Position numbers and translations under genes: made by a program | Assembly (NCBI GenBank): GCA_945950065.1 | Contig: CAMFGQ010000021.1 | Location: 1-16,065 of the forward strand | Reading direction: 5' to 3' | Source of the DNA: an uncultured Clostridia bacterium | GTDB taxonomy: Bacteria; Bacillota; Clostridia; Peptostreptococcales; Acidaminobacteraceae | Length of the DNA: 16,065 nt | Shown: one piece after another, positions 5,910 through 13,344 of the stretch | How positions within the stretch are numbered: position 1 is the stretch's first letter | Layout: the number at the start of each line of letters is the position of its first letter | The notes under the pieces: model-generated | Database searches by the model: none | The model's input: only the letters and a program-made list of their open reading frames with translations | Told to the model about the DNA's origin: nothing

Positions 5910-7124
5910 TTAGAATTCACTCAATTGAAGAGAGCCGTCTTGACCACTTAATTCGATGGAGAAGTGTTTCGTATTCCCTTCTTTATCAACATAGGAGATG
6001 CCATAGGAAGGAAGATCACCAAAGAAGGTCATGGTCACAAAAAGAGGACGCTCTGGTGTTAGCTGTTTAGCAGAGTAGAGTTCCTTTGTGCTGAAGCTGA
6101 CTTTTCCAGCATCATCTACATGATCAAGGGTTAGGGAAAGGAAAGTGAAGTCTTTAACTCCAGTTTCAGTTGAAAGGAGTAGCTTTACTTGGTCCTCAGA
6201 AGTGTCGGCAACAAATTCGTCATAGATTGTTCCTTCGGTTAAAGCATCCTTTGCCCATTCAATCTTGATCTCTTTACTTGGTGCATCTGTCGCCTTCTTT
6301 GTGTTCATGTATGTAGAGAAAGAAATCAGAGTGAGGGGTTTGATTTTCTTTTCGAGCTCTTCCCCAATTTGTCTAAAAGCATCTCCTGACATATCCACTT
6401 CCTCTGAACGAGATGGTTCATGTTCTCCCGTGGTATTGTGATAATAACTGTCAACTGAACCATCAGTAAAGTAATAATCCTTACAGACAAGTTCTTTTCC
6501 ATCTGAGGAAAGGGAGTAGTGGCCGATGGTGGAATGATTGGCCCCACCAGATCCATAGTAGAGGAATTCTCCGTTTTCGAGAGAGGAAAAACGACTTCGC
6601 TCCCAGCCTTCAAAGCTGAGGCTTGGCTTATCATCAACTAGGGTGTAGAGGGCAAAGATTTCACTACCACGGGGAGGATCTTGCTCAGTGATGGATGCGA
6701 TAACAAGTTCAGGAATGCCATCTCCACTTACATCAACAATGGCATAACCAATGGCATCAAGAGGGGAAAGCTCACCACTATAGGTCTTGCGCTCCCAGAC
6801 GCCAGTTTCTCCTTCCTGGATTTTGAGGACATTGTCTTGATCATGAATAAAGGCGTAGTAACGTGCTAGTTTCTCATCATATGCTTTGGCGTAATCAATC
6901 TGTGGCTCATCCTCTACTTCAATCGTTTCTGGCTCGGAGGCTGTCTCTACTTCGGTTGTTTCTGACTCATCTGTTGTTTCCAGTGCAGTTGTTTCGGGCT
7001 CTAATGGTGTCTCCTCTGTCTGGGGTGGATCAATTCTTTCTTCTGCCTTGTTTTCCCCACATCCACCAAATACAAGCAGGAGCAATACAAGGAGGACAAC
7101 AAGGAAAAAATATTTTCTTTTCAT
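5910..7124 (-). CDS. surface lipoprotein with acidic linker, function unknown
   Basis: A 404-residue predicted lipoprotein. The signal peptide is MKRK, a long Leu/Val-rich core and a lipobox LVFGGC with the acceptor at Cys22. Residues 24-75 form a Thr/Glu/Pro-rich, low-complexity linker that probably spaces the protein from the membrane. The mature part includes YAIVDVSGDGIPELVIASI (127-145), a calcium-loop-like DxSGDG segment of the kind seen in FG-GAP/VCBS-like repeats. The C-terminal 130 residues look beta-rich (FTFLSLTLDHVDD, FVTMTFFGDLPS). I do not recognise a named family. The start is an ATG with a GAGGT about 6 bases before it. The gene is single, with its own terminator. Role in surface binding or sensing is inference only. 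Confidence 0.85.
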   Translation of the reverse strand: MKRKYFFLVVLLVLLLLVFGGCGENKAEERIDPPQTEETPLEPETTALETTDESETTEVETASEPETIEVEDEPQIDYAKAYDEKLARYYAFIHDQDNVLKIQEGETGVWERKTYSGELSPLDAIGYAIVDVSGDGIPELVIASITEQDPPRGSEIFALYTLVDDKPSLSFEGWERSRFSSLENGEFLYYGSGGANHSTIGHYSLSSDGKELVCKDYYFTDGSVDSYYHNTTGEHEPSRSEEVDMSGDAFRQIGEELEKKIKPLTLISFSTYMNTKKATDAPSKEIKIEWAKDALTEGTIYDEFVADTSEDQVKLLLSTETGVKDFTFLSLTLDHVDDAGKVSFSTKELYSAKQLTPERPLFVTMTFFGDLPSYGISYVDKEGNTKHFSIELSGQDGSLQLSEF

Positions 7125-7334
7125 TTCTTTACCTCTTTCGAGAAAGCTTGGCTTAGGAAGCTCTTTTTCTTATCACTAGTATACTTCATTGTTTAGCGAG
7201 ATGCTGGAGAAGATCCGCAAGAAGAAAGATTAAAGATTCTTCTTATCCCCTATAAGCATTGGAAGGACTGGATTATGTCTCTTTGTGATGAGGAGTGAAT
7301 CTATATTTTGGGTTGGATCGGGTAAGTGTTTAAC

Positions 7335-8609
7335 ATGAAAAATAATAGTAAGTATTTGGGATATTTTAAAAATGCCGAAAAGAAGCGAGAAGATCGCCTT
7401 ATCGGTGGAGAGTACGAACATTTCATACTCGGCGAAAACTATCAGTGGACAAGCTATGAAGAAGTGGTGGACATCATTAGAGATCTGATAGAAGGAAACT
7501 GGGAGCCAGACTTTGTGGATGGGATTCTCCTTGGAGCCCATGCCTACGGAGTTCACATTACCCTAGAACCCGGTAGCCAATTTGAGTTGAGTATCGAACC
7601 ACAAAAAACAGTTGCTGAACTGGAAAAACTTTATCTACGAGCAATGGAAGATGTGCTAGAGGCAGTAGAGAGAAAGGGGAAGAAAATCTATGCTCTAGGC
7701 TATCAGCCCATGGCATCTTTAGATGACATTTATCTCATCGACAAGAAGCGCTATCATCATATGTTTTCATACTTTGGGAAAAAAGGCCCCTATGCTCACA
7801 ACATGATGAAGGCTTCAGCAGCAACACAAATTGCGGTAGACTTTGTTAATGAAGAAGATTTTAGGGAACTGTACCAACTCATGATTCGTATGGGACCTTT
7901 TATCTCCTTGATCTTTGATCATTCACCTCTATTTGAAGGTAAGCTACGAGAAGATCATCTCTTCCGTACGAGAATCTGGATGAATCTTGACGATCAACGC
8001 GCAGGTCATGTAGAGGGCACCTTTAAAGAGGACTTTGGCTATCAAGATTATGTTGACCATATTTTGGGGATGGAACCCATCCTAATGGTAGATGATCAGG
8101 GAGAAACCAGCTTTAGCGACGATAAGAAAGCGAAGGAACTCCTGCCTGAATCCTTTAATCTAGAGATGTGGGAACATGTTCTTTCCATGGGATTCTTTGA
8201 TGTGCGCGCCAAACATTATTTAGAGATACGCATGATGGATAGTGTGCCTTACCCACTAAACATGGCCCAGACAGCTCTGATTAAAGCCATTGCCTATGGT
8301 GCATCACGGCCAATCTTTGTTGAGAAATTCTCCTCCATGACGGAAGAAGAATTGAAAAAACTAAAGGAAGACATCATCAAAAAAGGCTTTGAAGCAGAGT
8401 ACAGGGGAGAATCTGTACTTGAGCTCGCTAGGTGGATCATCGATTTAGCCACAAAAGAAGAAGAAGGTCATTATCTGGACGAGGTGGAGCGTTACCTGGC
8501 TCAAGGACAAAACCCACTTTTACAAGATAAAAGAATATATGAAGAAGAGGGTCTAGATTCCATGATGAAAAGTGTGGAACTGACCAAGGAAAGACTGAAT
8601 ATCGGTTAA
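7335..8609 (+). CDS. GCS2-family glutamate-cysteine ligase-like enzyme
   Basis: A 424-residue carboxylate-amine ligase of the GCS2 (plant-type GshA/EgtA) family, which joins the gamma-carboxyl of glutamate to an amine, classically cysteine, using ATP. Family motifs are GGEYEHF (24-30), VHITLEPGSQFELS (73-86, the metal/ATP-binding HxTxEPGxQ-E block), KASAATQIAVDF (159-170), DHSPLFEG (195-202) and RTRIWMNLDDQRAG (211-224). I start at ATG 7335 rather than the GTG at 7326, because the only Shine-Dalgarno-like stretch (GGGTAAG, about 7320-7326) is too close to the GTG; the site is weak for either. No glutathione synthetase or ergothioneine gene is nearby, so the product may be gamma-glutamylcysteine itself or another gamma-glutamyl compound. 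The gene stands alone and ends at a strong terminator. Confidence 0.9.
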   Translation: MKNNSKYLGYFKNAEKKREDRLIGGEYEHFILGENYQWTSYEEVVDIIRDLIEGNWEPDFVDGILLGAHAYGVHITLEPGSQFELSIEPQKTVAELEKLYLRAMEDVLEAVERKGKKIYALGYQPMASLDDIYLIDKKRYHHMFSYFGKKGPYAHNMMKASAATQIAVDFVNEEDFRELYQLMIRMGPFISLIFDHSPLFEGKLREDHLFRTRIWMNLDDQRAGHVEGTFKEDFGYQDYVDHILGMEPILMVDDQGETSFSDDKKAKELLPESFNLEMWEHVLSMGFFDVRAKHYLEIRMMDSVPYPLNMAQTALIKAIAYGASRPIFVEKFSSMTEEELKKLKEDIIKKGFEAEYRGESVLELARWIIDLATKEEEGHYLDEVERYLAQGQNPLLQDKRIYEEEGLDSMMKSVELTKERLNIG

Positions 8610-8615
8610 ACCTTT

Positions 8616-8641
8616 GCCCCTTCATCTTGGAGGGGCTTTTT
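8616..8641 (+). terminator. terminator after the GCS2 gene
   Basis: GCCCCTTC (8616-8623) pairs with GGAGGGGC (8629-8636) around a 5-base loop, followed by TTTTT. It lies 6 bases after the stop codon. Confidence 0.95.
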
Positions 8642-8642
8642 C

Positions 8643-8671
8643 TTGCCTTGAAGAAGGGTTGTTTGTATAAT
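8643..8671 (+). promoter_or_regulatory. promoter placed for a leaderless transcript
   Basis: -35 TTGCCT (8643-8648), a 17-base spacer and a perfect -10 TATAAT (8666-8671). The start codon of the next gene begins 6 bases after the -10, right where transcription should begin, and no ribosome-binding site fits between. Confidence 0.72.
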
Positions 8672-8677
8672 GAATTC

Positions 8678-9916
8678 ATGGAAAATACAAGAAAAACAGT
8701 GATCAATACTCTTCTTTGGGCCGTGCTGGTTTTCTTCCCCCTATTGTGTTATCCCCAAGGGGGAATTTTTGGTGTTCTTAAAGCAAAGTACTATGGTCTA
8801 CTTTTTTTATCCTTTTTCATGCTCCTTCTTTTATTGGAGAAGAGAAGGATAGAAACAGAAGAGTTCTTTCTCTTTGGCTTTCTCGCCATGGCGCTGCTTT
8901 CTTCCCTTCTTGCAGAGCATCCAAAGCTTGCTTTATTGGGAAACATACATCGTTATGATGGCATGATTACCTTACTGGCCTATGCTGTGGTGTATGTTTT
9001 TTTTTCCCGTTATGGAAAGTTAGAGGACAGACGGCTCTATGCCATGCTGGCTAGTGGTATGTTTGTCTGTGTGCTTGGCTTTATGCAATTCTTCTCCTTG
9101 GGTGAGGTTTATTTTGTGCCCTTTTCAGGAAGAGCCTTTGGGCTTATGGGAAATCCTAACTTCTATGGCAGTTTCTTGAGTTTGCTCTTACCCCTTTCCC
9201 TCTATGTGTTCTTGGAAAAGGACTGGAGGAGTGGAGCTGTTTTCTTTCTTGTCTTCTTTTTAGCCTTGCTGACATCCATGGCTCGTAGCGCTTGGATAGG
9301 ATCGAGTATAGGCCTTCTTAGTTTCGTTCTCTTCTATAACTGGAAAAAGAATCGAGAAAAAAGAAAGAGACTCCTTTTACTGGGGCTTTGTCTCGTTGTC
9401 TTAGGCACTGGAATTATGGCAATACATCCCCCAACAAGACAGAGGGTGGAGAGCATTTTCAAAGAAGGAAGACTGCTTTTCACTTCAAAAGAGCATAGTG
9501 GATTGGGTGCTGGTCGCCTAGATATTTGGAAGAAGAGCTTCATCCTGATTGGGGAAAAGCCTCTTGTGGGTGTGGGACCTGAGCATATGCTTTTTGCATT
9601 AGATCAAGCCGAAGAGGAGATTAAACTGGATAAAGCACATAATGAGTACCTAGATCGAGCGGTAGCTACAGGAGTACCTTCGCTTATTCTTTATCTTGCT
9701 TGGATCTTTACCATCTTAAGAAGAGCTTGGAAGACAAGGGGAAATCCCCTTGTCCTTGCCCTAATGAGTGCCGTCATCTCTTATCTGTTCCAGGCGTTTT
9801 TTAACATTGCCATAGTCATGGTGTATCCTTATTTTATGGCCATCTTGGGAATCCTGAGTTATTCCAGTAAAAGAGACGCTTTTTCTTTAGAAAAGAGCCT
9901 AAAGGGGTATAGGTAG
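8678..9916 (+). CDS. O-antigen-ligase-like (Wzy/WaaL) membrane protein
   Basis: A 412-residue polytopic membrane protein with about ten to twelve hydrophobic segments. It matches the O-antigen ligase/polymerase family, which transfers or polymerises lipid-linked glycans on the outer face of the membrane. Family landmarks are GLMGNPNFYGSFLSLLLP (155-172), the RSAWIG arginine motif (203-208), LDIWKKSFILIGEKPLVGVG (281-300) and the catalytic-loop AHNEYLDRAVATGVPS (320-335), with His321 the likely key residue. In a Gram-positive it would act on cell-wall or capsular polysaccharide or on glycoprotein. The start is ATG 8678 because a TATAAT ends 6 bases before it; an open TTG start at 8627 lies inside the preceding terminator. 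No other glycan genes are adjacent, which is unusual for the family. Confidence 0.85.
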   Translation: MENTRKTVINTLLWAVLVFFPLLCYPQGGIFGVLKAKYYGLLFLSFFMLLLLLEKRRIETEEFFLFGFLAMALLSSLLAEHPKLALLGNIHRYDGMITLLAYAVVYVFFSRYGKLEDRRLYAMLASGMFVCVLGFMQFFSLGEVYFVPFSGRAFGLMGNPNFYGSFLSLLLPLSLYVFLEKDWRSGAVFFLVFFLALLTSMARSAWIGSSIGLLSFVLFYNWKKNREKRKRLLLLGLCLVVLGTGIMAIHPPTRQRVESIFKEGRLLFTSKEHSGLGAGRLDIWKKSFILIGEKPLVGVGPEHMLFALDQAEEEIKLDKAHNEYLDRAVATGVPSLILYLAWIFTILRRAWKTRGNPLVLALMSAVISYLFQAFFNIAIVMVYPYFMAILGILSYSSKRDAFSLEKSLKGYR

Positions 9917-9964
9917 GTGGAATGTGTTAAACTAGAAACAGAATAATCATAAGGAGGAACATCC

Positions 9965-10699
9965 ATGAGTGATGTCTTAGTAAAAGTAGGAAATGAAGAA
10001 CTAACAAGAGAGGACTTGAATGAATTTCTATCGTCTATGCCACCAGAGTATGCTCAGCAACTAGCAAGTCTGGGTGAAGAAGTGATGGTGGATGAGATGG
10101 TGAATCAACATCTTCTCTATCTTGATGCAAAAAACAAAGGCCTTGAAGATTCCCCAGCTTACAAAGCTGAAATGGAAAAATTAGGGAAAGAAGTCTTAAA
10201 AGGTATGGCCATCAACGAAGTGCTACAGGAAGCAGAACCAACAGAAGAACAAACCAAGAGTTATTTTGAAGCAAACCAAGATCGCTTCCAAAAACCGGAG
10301 CAAGTAGCGGCTAGCCATATTTTAGTAGACAGTGAAGAGAAAGCAAAAGAAATCAAAGAGAAGCTAGATGCTGGTGAGAGCTTCAGTGAACTTGCTGCAG
10401 AACATTCTAGCTGTCCTTCCAAAGAAAATGGCGGAGCACTAGGTCTTTTTGAACGTGGTCGTATGGTTCCAGAATTTGAAGAAGTTGCCTTTGACCTAGG
10501 GGTTGGCGAAATCTCTGATCCTGTGCAGACACAGTTCGGCTACCACATCATTCAGGTAGACAACAAACTGCCTGCAGGAAACCAAAGTTTAGAAGAAGCA
10601 CTTCCTCAGGTTATGCAAGAGCTTCGTCGCGAGAATCAACAAAAAGTTTATGCAGAGTATATGGAAGAGTTGCGAGAGAAGTATTCTGTAGAGAAATAG
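9965..10699 (+). CDS. parvulin-type peptidyl-prolyl isomerase without signal peptide
   Basis: A 244-residue protein with a SurA/PrsA-like N-terminal helical region (1-95) and a parvulin domain at about 114-198 (ASHILVDSEEKAKEIKEKL, then FSELAAEHSSCPS, GGALGLFERGRMVPEFEEVA and FGYHIIQV). Parvulins catalyse cis-trans isomerisation of prolyl bonds and assist folding. Extracellular PrsA is a lipoprotein. Here the N-terminus (MSDVLVKVGNEELTRED) has no signal peptide or lipobox, so a cytosolic chaperone is predicted. AAGGAGGA stands 6-7 bases before the ATG. It is 48 bases after the ligase gene and 24 bases before yhaM, so it is probably co-transcribed with yhaM. Confidence 0.93.
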   Translation: MSDVLVKVGNEELTREDLNEFLSSMPPEYAQQLASLGEEVMVDEMVNQHLLYLDAKNKGLEDSPAYKAEMEKLGKEVLKGMAINEVLQEAEPTEEQTKSYFEANQDRFQKPEQVAASHILVDSEEKAKEIKEKLDAGESFSELAAEHSSCPSKENGGALGLFERGRMVPEFEEVAFDLGVGEISDPVQTQFGYHIIQVDNKLPAGNQSLEEALPQVMQELRRENQQKVYAEYMEELREKYSVEK

Positions 10700-10723
10700 T
10701 CACTTACGTAGAAAGAGGTTCAC

Positions 10724-11671
10724 ATGAAATTAATCCGTGACTTTGAAGTGGGCGAGCGAATTGAGGGGTTTTATCTCATACGCGAACTCAATCTACGGAC
10801 CAGTTCCAATAACAACAAGTATTTTGATTTAACCTTGGCTGATAAGTCAGGGGAAGTCAATGCGAAGATTTGGAACATTCAAGATGGACAAGAGAATCTT
10901 TATGCTGCTGGGGATATTGCCAAAATACGTGGAGATGTCACGCTATGGATGGACCAAACCCAGCTCAAAATCATAAAGCATCGCCCTATGCAAGAAGATG
11001 ATACCGTTGATTACAATCTTCTTGTCAGTGCTGCACCCTTAGAAGGGGAAGCCATGTGGCAAGAGCTTTATGAACGAGCACAAAGGATTGAAAAAGACTC
11101 CATGAAGAAGATGGCTGTGGCTGCACTAGAGCTTCATAAAGAGAAGTTGCTCTACTATCCTGCTGCCAAAAGCAATCATCATTCCATTCGTTCGGGCTTA
11201 CTCTACCATCTATTGCGCATGGCCAAAACGGGAGCATTCCTTTCTGATCTTTATGACTTAGATGGGGACTTACTCTTTACGGGCATTCTCTATCACGATC
11301 TTGAGAAGATTACAGAAATGAGTGCCAACGAAATGGGCATTGTCTCAACCTATACCAAGGAAGGGATTTTGCTGGGGCATATTGTGACGGGAATTAGTCG
11401 TATTGAAGAGATTGCCAGAGAAGTTGGCTGTGATGATGAGACTAAACTATTGCTACAGCATATGGTGCTTTCTCATCACTATGAACCTGAATACGGTTCA
11501 CCGAAGAAGCCCATGTTTGTCGAGGCGGAAGTCCTCCATCATCTTGATTTGATTGATGCGCGCATCTATGACATGCAAAAAGCCACTTCTGATCTTGAGG
11601 AAGGGGAGTTTAGCAGTCCCATCTTTAGTTTGGATCGACGCCGGGTGTATAAACCCAGTGAAGAAAAGTAG
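10724..11671 (+). CDS. yhaM: 3'-5' exoribonuclease YhaM (OB-fold plus HD domain)
   Basis: 315 residues, the standard length of YhaM (about 314 in Bacillus subtilis). An N-terminal OB-fold (1-90; YFDLTLADKSGEVNAKIW, then GDIAKIRGDVTLW) binds nucleic acid. It is followed by an HD domain with candidate metal ligands His152/His153, the HD pair His191-Asp192 in LYHDLEK, His219 in GHIV and the HH at 251-252 in MVLSHHYEPE. The enzyme degrades RNA, and single-stranded DNA in vitro, from the 3' end in the cytosol. AGAGG precedes the ATG. In Bacillus, yhaM also lies near prsA, so the parvulin-yhaM pairing is a conserved neighbourhood. A terminator follows immediately. Confidence 0.95.
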   Translation: MKLIRDFEVGERIEGFYLIRELNLRTSSNNNKYFDLTLADKSGEVNAKIWNIQDGQENLYAAGDIAKIRGDVTLWMDQTQLKIIKHRPMQEDDTVDYNLLVSAAPLEGEAMWQELYERAQRIEKDSMKKMAVAALELHKEKLLYYPAAKSNHHSIRSGLLYHLLRMAKTGAFLSDLYDLDGDLLFTGILYHDLEKITEMSANEMGIVSTYTKEGILLGHIVTGISRIEEIAREVGCDDETKLLLQHMVLSHHYEPEYGSPKKPMFVEAEVLHHLDLIDARIYDMQKATSDLEEGEFSSPIFSLDRRRVYKPSEEK

Positions 11672-11676
11672 TCAAG

Positions 11677-11706
11677 GCGGCGAGTGGAAGAACTCGTCGC
11701 TTTTTT
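11677..11706 (+). terminator. terminator between yhaM and the MATE gene
   Basis: GCGGCGAGT (11677-11685) pairs with ACTCGTCGC (11692-11700) around a 6-base loop and runs into TTTTTT. The MATE ribosome-binding site GAGGAGG starts only 4 bases after the T tract. I see no promoter between them, so MATE expression must rely on read-through, an internal promoter upstream, or regulated termination. Confidence 0.93.
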
Positions 11707-11721
11707 CTTGAGGAGGAAAAG

Positions 11722-13089
11722 ATGAGAAAAGATCAGGAACTAGGGACAAAGCCCGTAGGCTCACTCCTGCTTTCCCTTGCTATTCCAGCGATATTGGGTC
11801 AATTAGTCAGTCTGCTCTACAACATGGTAGACCGGATGTTCATTGGAAATATGCCAAAGGATGGAGCCATTGCATTAACAGGGATAGGTCTAAGTACGCC
11901 GATTATTATTTTAATCAGCGCTTTTTCTGTTCTCATCGGTATGGGTGGTGCACCTCGTGCAGCCATTTCTATGGGAGCGGGCAGAAAAGAAGAAGCCGAG
12001 AAGATCATGGGTAATGGTTTTACAGTGCTGCTCTTCCTGTCAGTTGTGCTTACTGGTTTTTTTCTCTATTTCAATGAGACGCTGCTGTTGTATTTTGGGG
12101 CAAGTGAGAAAACCCTTCCCTATGCTCTGGACTATATGCAGATCTATACCATAGGAAGTCTTTTCGTTCTACTTGCCCTGGGAATGAATCCCTTTATCAG
12201 TACCCAGGGCTTTGCAAAGACTTCCATGCTTACTGTATCCATAGGCGCAATCTTAAACATCCTGCTGGACCCTATTTTTATTTATGTTCTAGATATGGGT
12301 GTGAAGGGGGCGGCCCTTGCTACCATCATTTCTCAGGCTGTATCTGCTGTATGGGTTCTTCGCTTTTTAACAAGCGAAAAAAGTATCCTTCGCTTAAGAA
12401 AAGAACATATGCTTCCCAGTAAAAGGATTATCCTGCCCATGATTCTTTTGGGGATTTCTCCCTTTATTATGAATGCAACGGAGAGTTTACTGATGATCGT
12501 GTTCAATACAAGCCTTCAGCGTTATGGGGGTGATCTTGCTGTTGGGGCAATGACCATTATGGCTTCAGCCATGCAGTTTGCCTTTTTACCTCTTGCAGGA
12601 TTTAGTCAGGGTGCTCAGCCCATCATCAGCTTTAACTATGGAGCGAGAAATCCCGAGAGGACAAGGGAAGCCTTTCGTTACTTACTGATGGGTTCAGTAC
12701 TCTATACAGCAGGTTTCTGGGCCGTGCTCTTTTTCTTCCCCCATCTTTTTGCAAGGCTCTTTACCCAAAATGCTCCTCTGGTTGAGCTTACAGCCAAAGG
12801 ACTACGGATCTACTTGCTAGGAATGATTCCCATGGGAGTACAGGTAGCTTGTCAGCAGACCTTTATTGCTCTGGGGAGGGCTAAGGTGTCAATTTTTCTT
12901 GCACTGTTGAGGAAGATTATTTTGCTGATTCCTTTAATCTATCTTCTTCCTCTCTTTCTCAGTGATCAGGTCTTTGCAGTTTGGCTTGCAGAACCTATCG
13001 CTGATGTGCTTGCGGCTTCCACCACCGCCATTCTCTTTAAGAAACAGTTTAGGATGATTCTCTCTCAATATAATTCACAAGATGCTTAG
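11722..13089 (+). CDS. MATE-family multidrug exporter (MepA-like)
   Basis: A 455-residue inner-membrane exporter with 12 predicted helices in two six-helix halves, using a sodium or proton gradient to expel drugs or metabolites. Signatures are PAILGQLVSLLYNMVDRMFI (residues 22-41), IGMGGAPRAAISMGAGRKEEAEK at the end of the second helix of the first half, and FSQGAQPIISFNYGARNPER, the equivalent block of the second half. The MGGA/MGAG pattern fits the MepA/DinF branch better than NorM. AGGAGGA precedes the ATG. A terminator stands just upstream and another overlaps the stop codon. The substrate is not predictable. A link to the TipAS drug sensor at 5018 is possible but unsupported by position. 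Confidence 0.95.
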   Translation: MRKDQELGTKPVGSLLLSLAIPAILGQLVSLLYNMVDRMFIGNMPKDGAIALTGIGLSTPIIILISAFSVLIGMGGAPRAAISMGAGRKEEAEKIMGNGFTVLLFLSVVLTGFFLYFNETLLLYFGASEKTLPYALDYMQIYTIGSLFVLLALGMNPFISTQGFAKTSMLTVSIGAILNILLDPIFIYVLDMGVKGAALATIISQAVSAVWVLRFLTSEKSILRLRKEHMLPSKRIILPMILLGISPFIMNATESLLMIVFNTSLQRYGGDLAVGAMTIMASAMQFAFLPLAGFSQGAQPIISFNYGARNPERTREAFRYLLMGSVLYTAGFWAVLFFFPHLFARLFTQNAPLVELTAKGLRIYLLGMIPMGVQVACQQTFIALGRAKVSIFLALLRKIILLIPLIYLLPLFLSDQVFAVWLAEPIADVLAASTTAILFKKQFRMILSQYNSQDA

Positions 13090-13114
13090 CCTAGAACATA
13101 ATCTAGGCTTTTTT
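13089..13114 (+). terminator. terminator of the MATE gene, overlapping its stop codon
   Basis: GCCTAGA (13089-13095) pairs perfectly with TCTAGGC (13102-13108) around a 6-base loop, then TTTTTT. The first G of the stem is the last base of the TAG stop. Confidence 0.95.
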
Positions 13115-13198
13115 CTTGCAAACGAGAGCAGTGTTTCGTTAGGTTTTTGTAAGAAAAAAAGAAAGTATGAACTTTAGAGAACAAAAGAAAAAATATTC

Positions 13199-13227
13199 TT
13201 GATTTCAGAATAGACATATGATACCAT
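13199..13227 (+). promoter_or_regulatory. putative promoter of the DUF3870 operon
   Basis: -35 TTGATT (13199-13204), a 17-base spacer and -10 TACCAT (13222-13227). A better -10 by itself, TATGAT (13217-13222), lacks a well-spaced -35, so the exact start is uncertain. Either way transcription should begin about 13229-13235, leaving a leader of about 110 bases. Confidence 0.5.
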
Positions 13228-13230
13228 TTT

Positions 13231-13344
13231 AATAAAGAACGAACTTGCTTTATTTGCCGCTCGCCCACAAGGCTGTGCTTCGCAGATGAAACCCAACGAC
13301 TTTTTATTGATAGTTGTCTTGGGTTTTTTTATTAGGAGGAATCG
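13231..13344 (+). promoter_or_regulatory. structured leader RNA, unrecognised class
   Basis: The leader folds into at least three elements: AATAAAG/CTTTATT (13231-13237 with 13248-13254), CTGTG/CGCAG with a 3-base loop (13273-13285), and a large terminator (13289-13326). Between the first two lies GCCGCTCGCCCACAAGGC, whose GCC/GGC and CACA/TGTG could pair in competing ways. This has the look of a riboswitch or attenuator ahead of a transport operon, but it matches no class I can recall. I checked guanidine, fluoride, glycine, PreQ1 and T-box patterns by eye. Confidence 0.45.
13289..13330 (+). terminator. leader terminator abutting the DUF3870 ribosome-binding site
   Basis: AAACCCAACGACT (13289-13301) pairs with AGTTG-TC-TTGGGTTT (13312-13326), 13 base pairs with a two-base bulge, followed by TTTTTTT. 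The AGGAGG of the next gene begins 3 bases later, so it must be bypassed for the operon to be expressed. Confidence 0.85.

Noticed and set aside
7326..7334. GTG start of the GCS2 gene
   Set aside because: The only Shine-Dalgarno-like bases overlap or touch this GTG; the ATG nine bases later is better placed, although the site is weak.
8627..8677. TTG start extending the O-antigen-ligase-like protein by 17 residues
   Set aside because: It falls inside the terminator of the preceding gene and upstream of the TATAAT, so it would not be on the transcript.
13231..13300. Guanidine-II (mini-ykkC) riboswitch
   Set aside because: One hairpin loop contains ACGA, but the loop is ten bases, and there is no second ACGR-loop hairpin before the ribosome-binding site.
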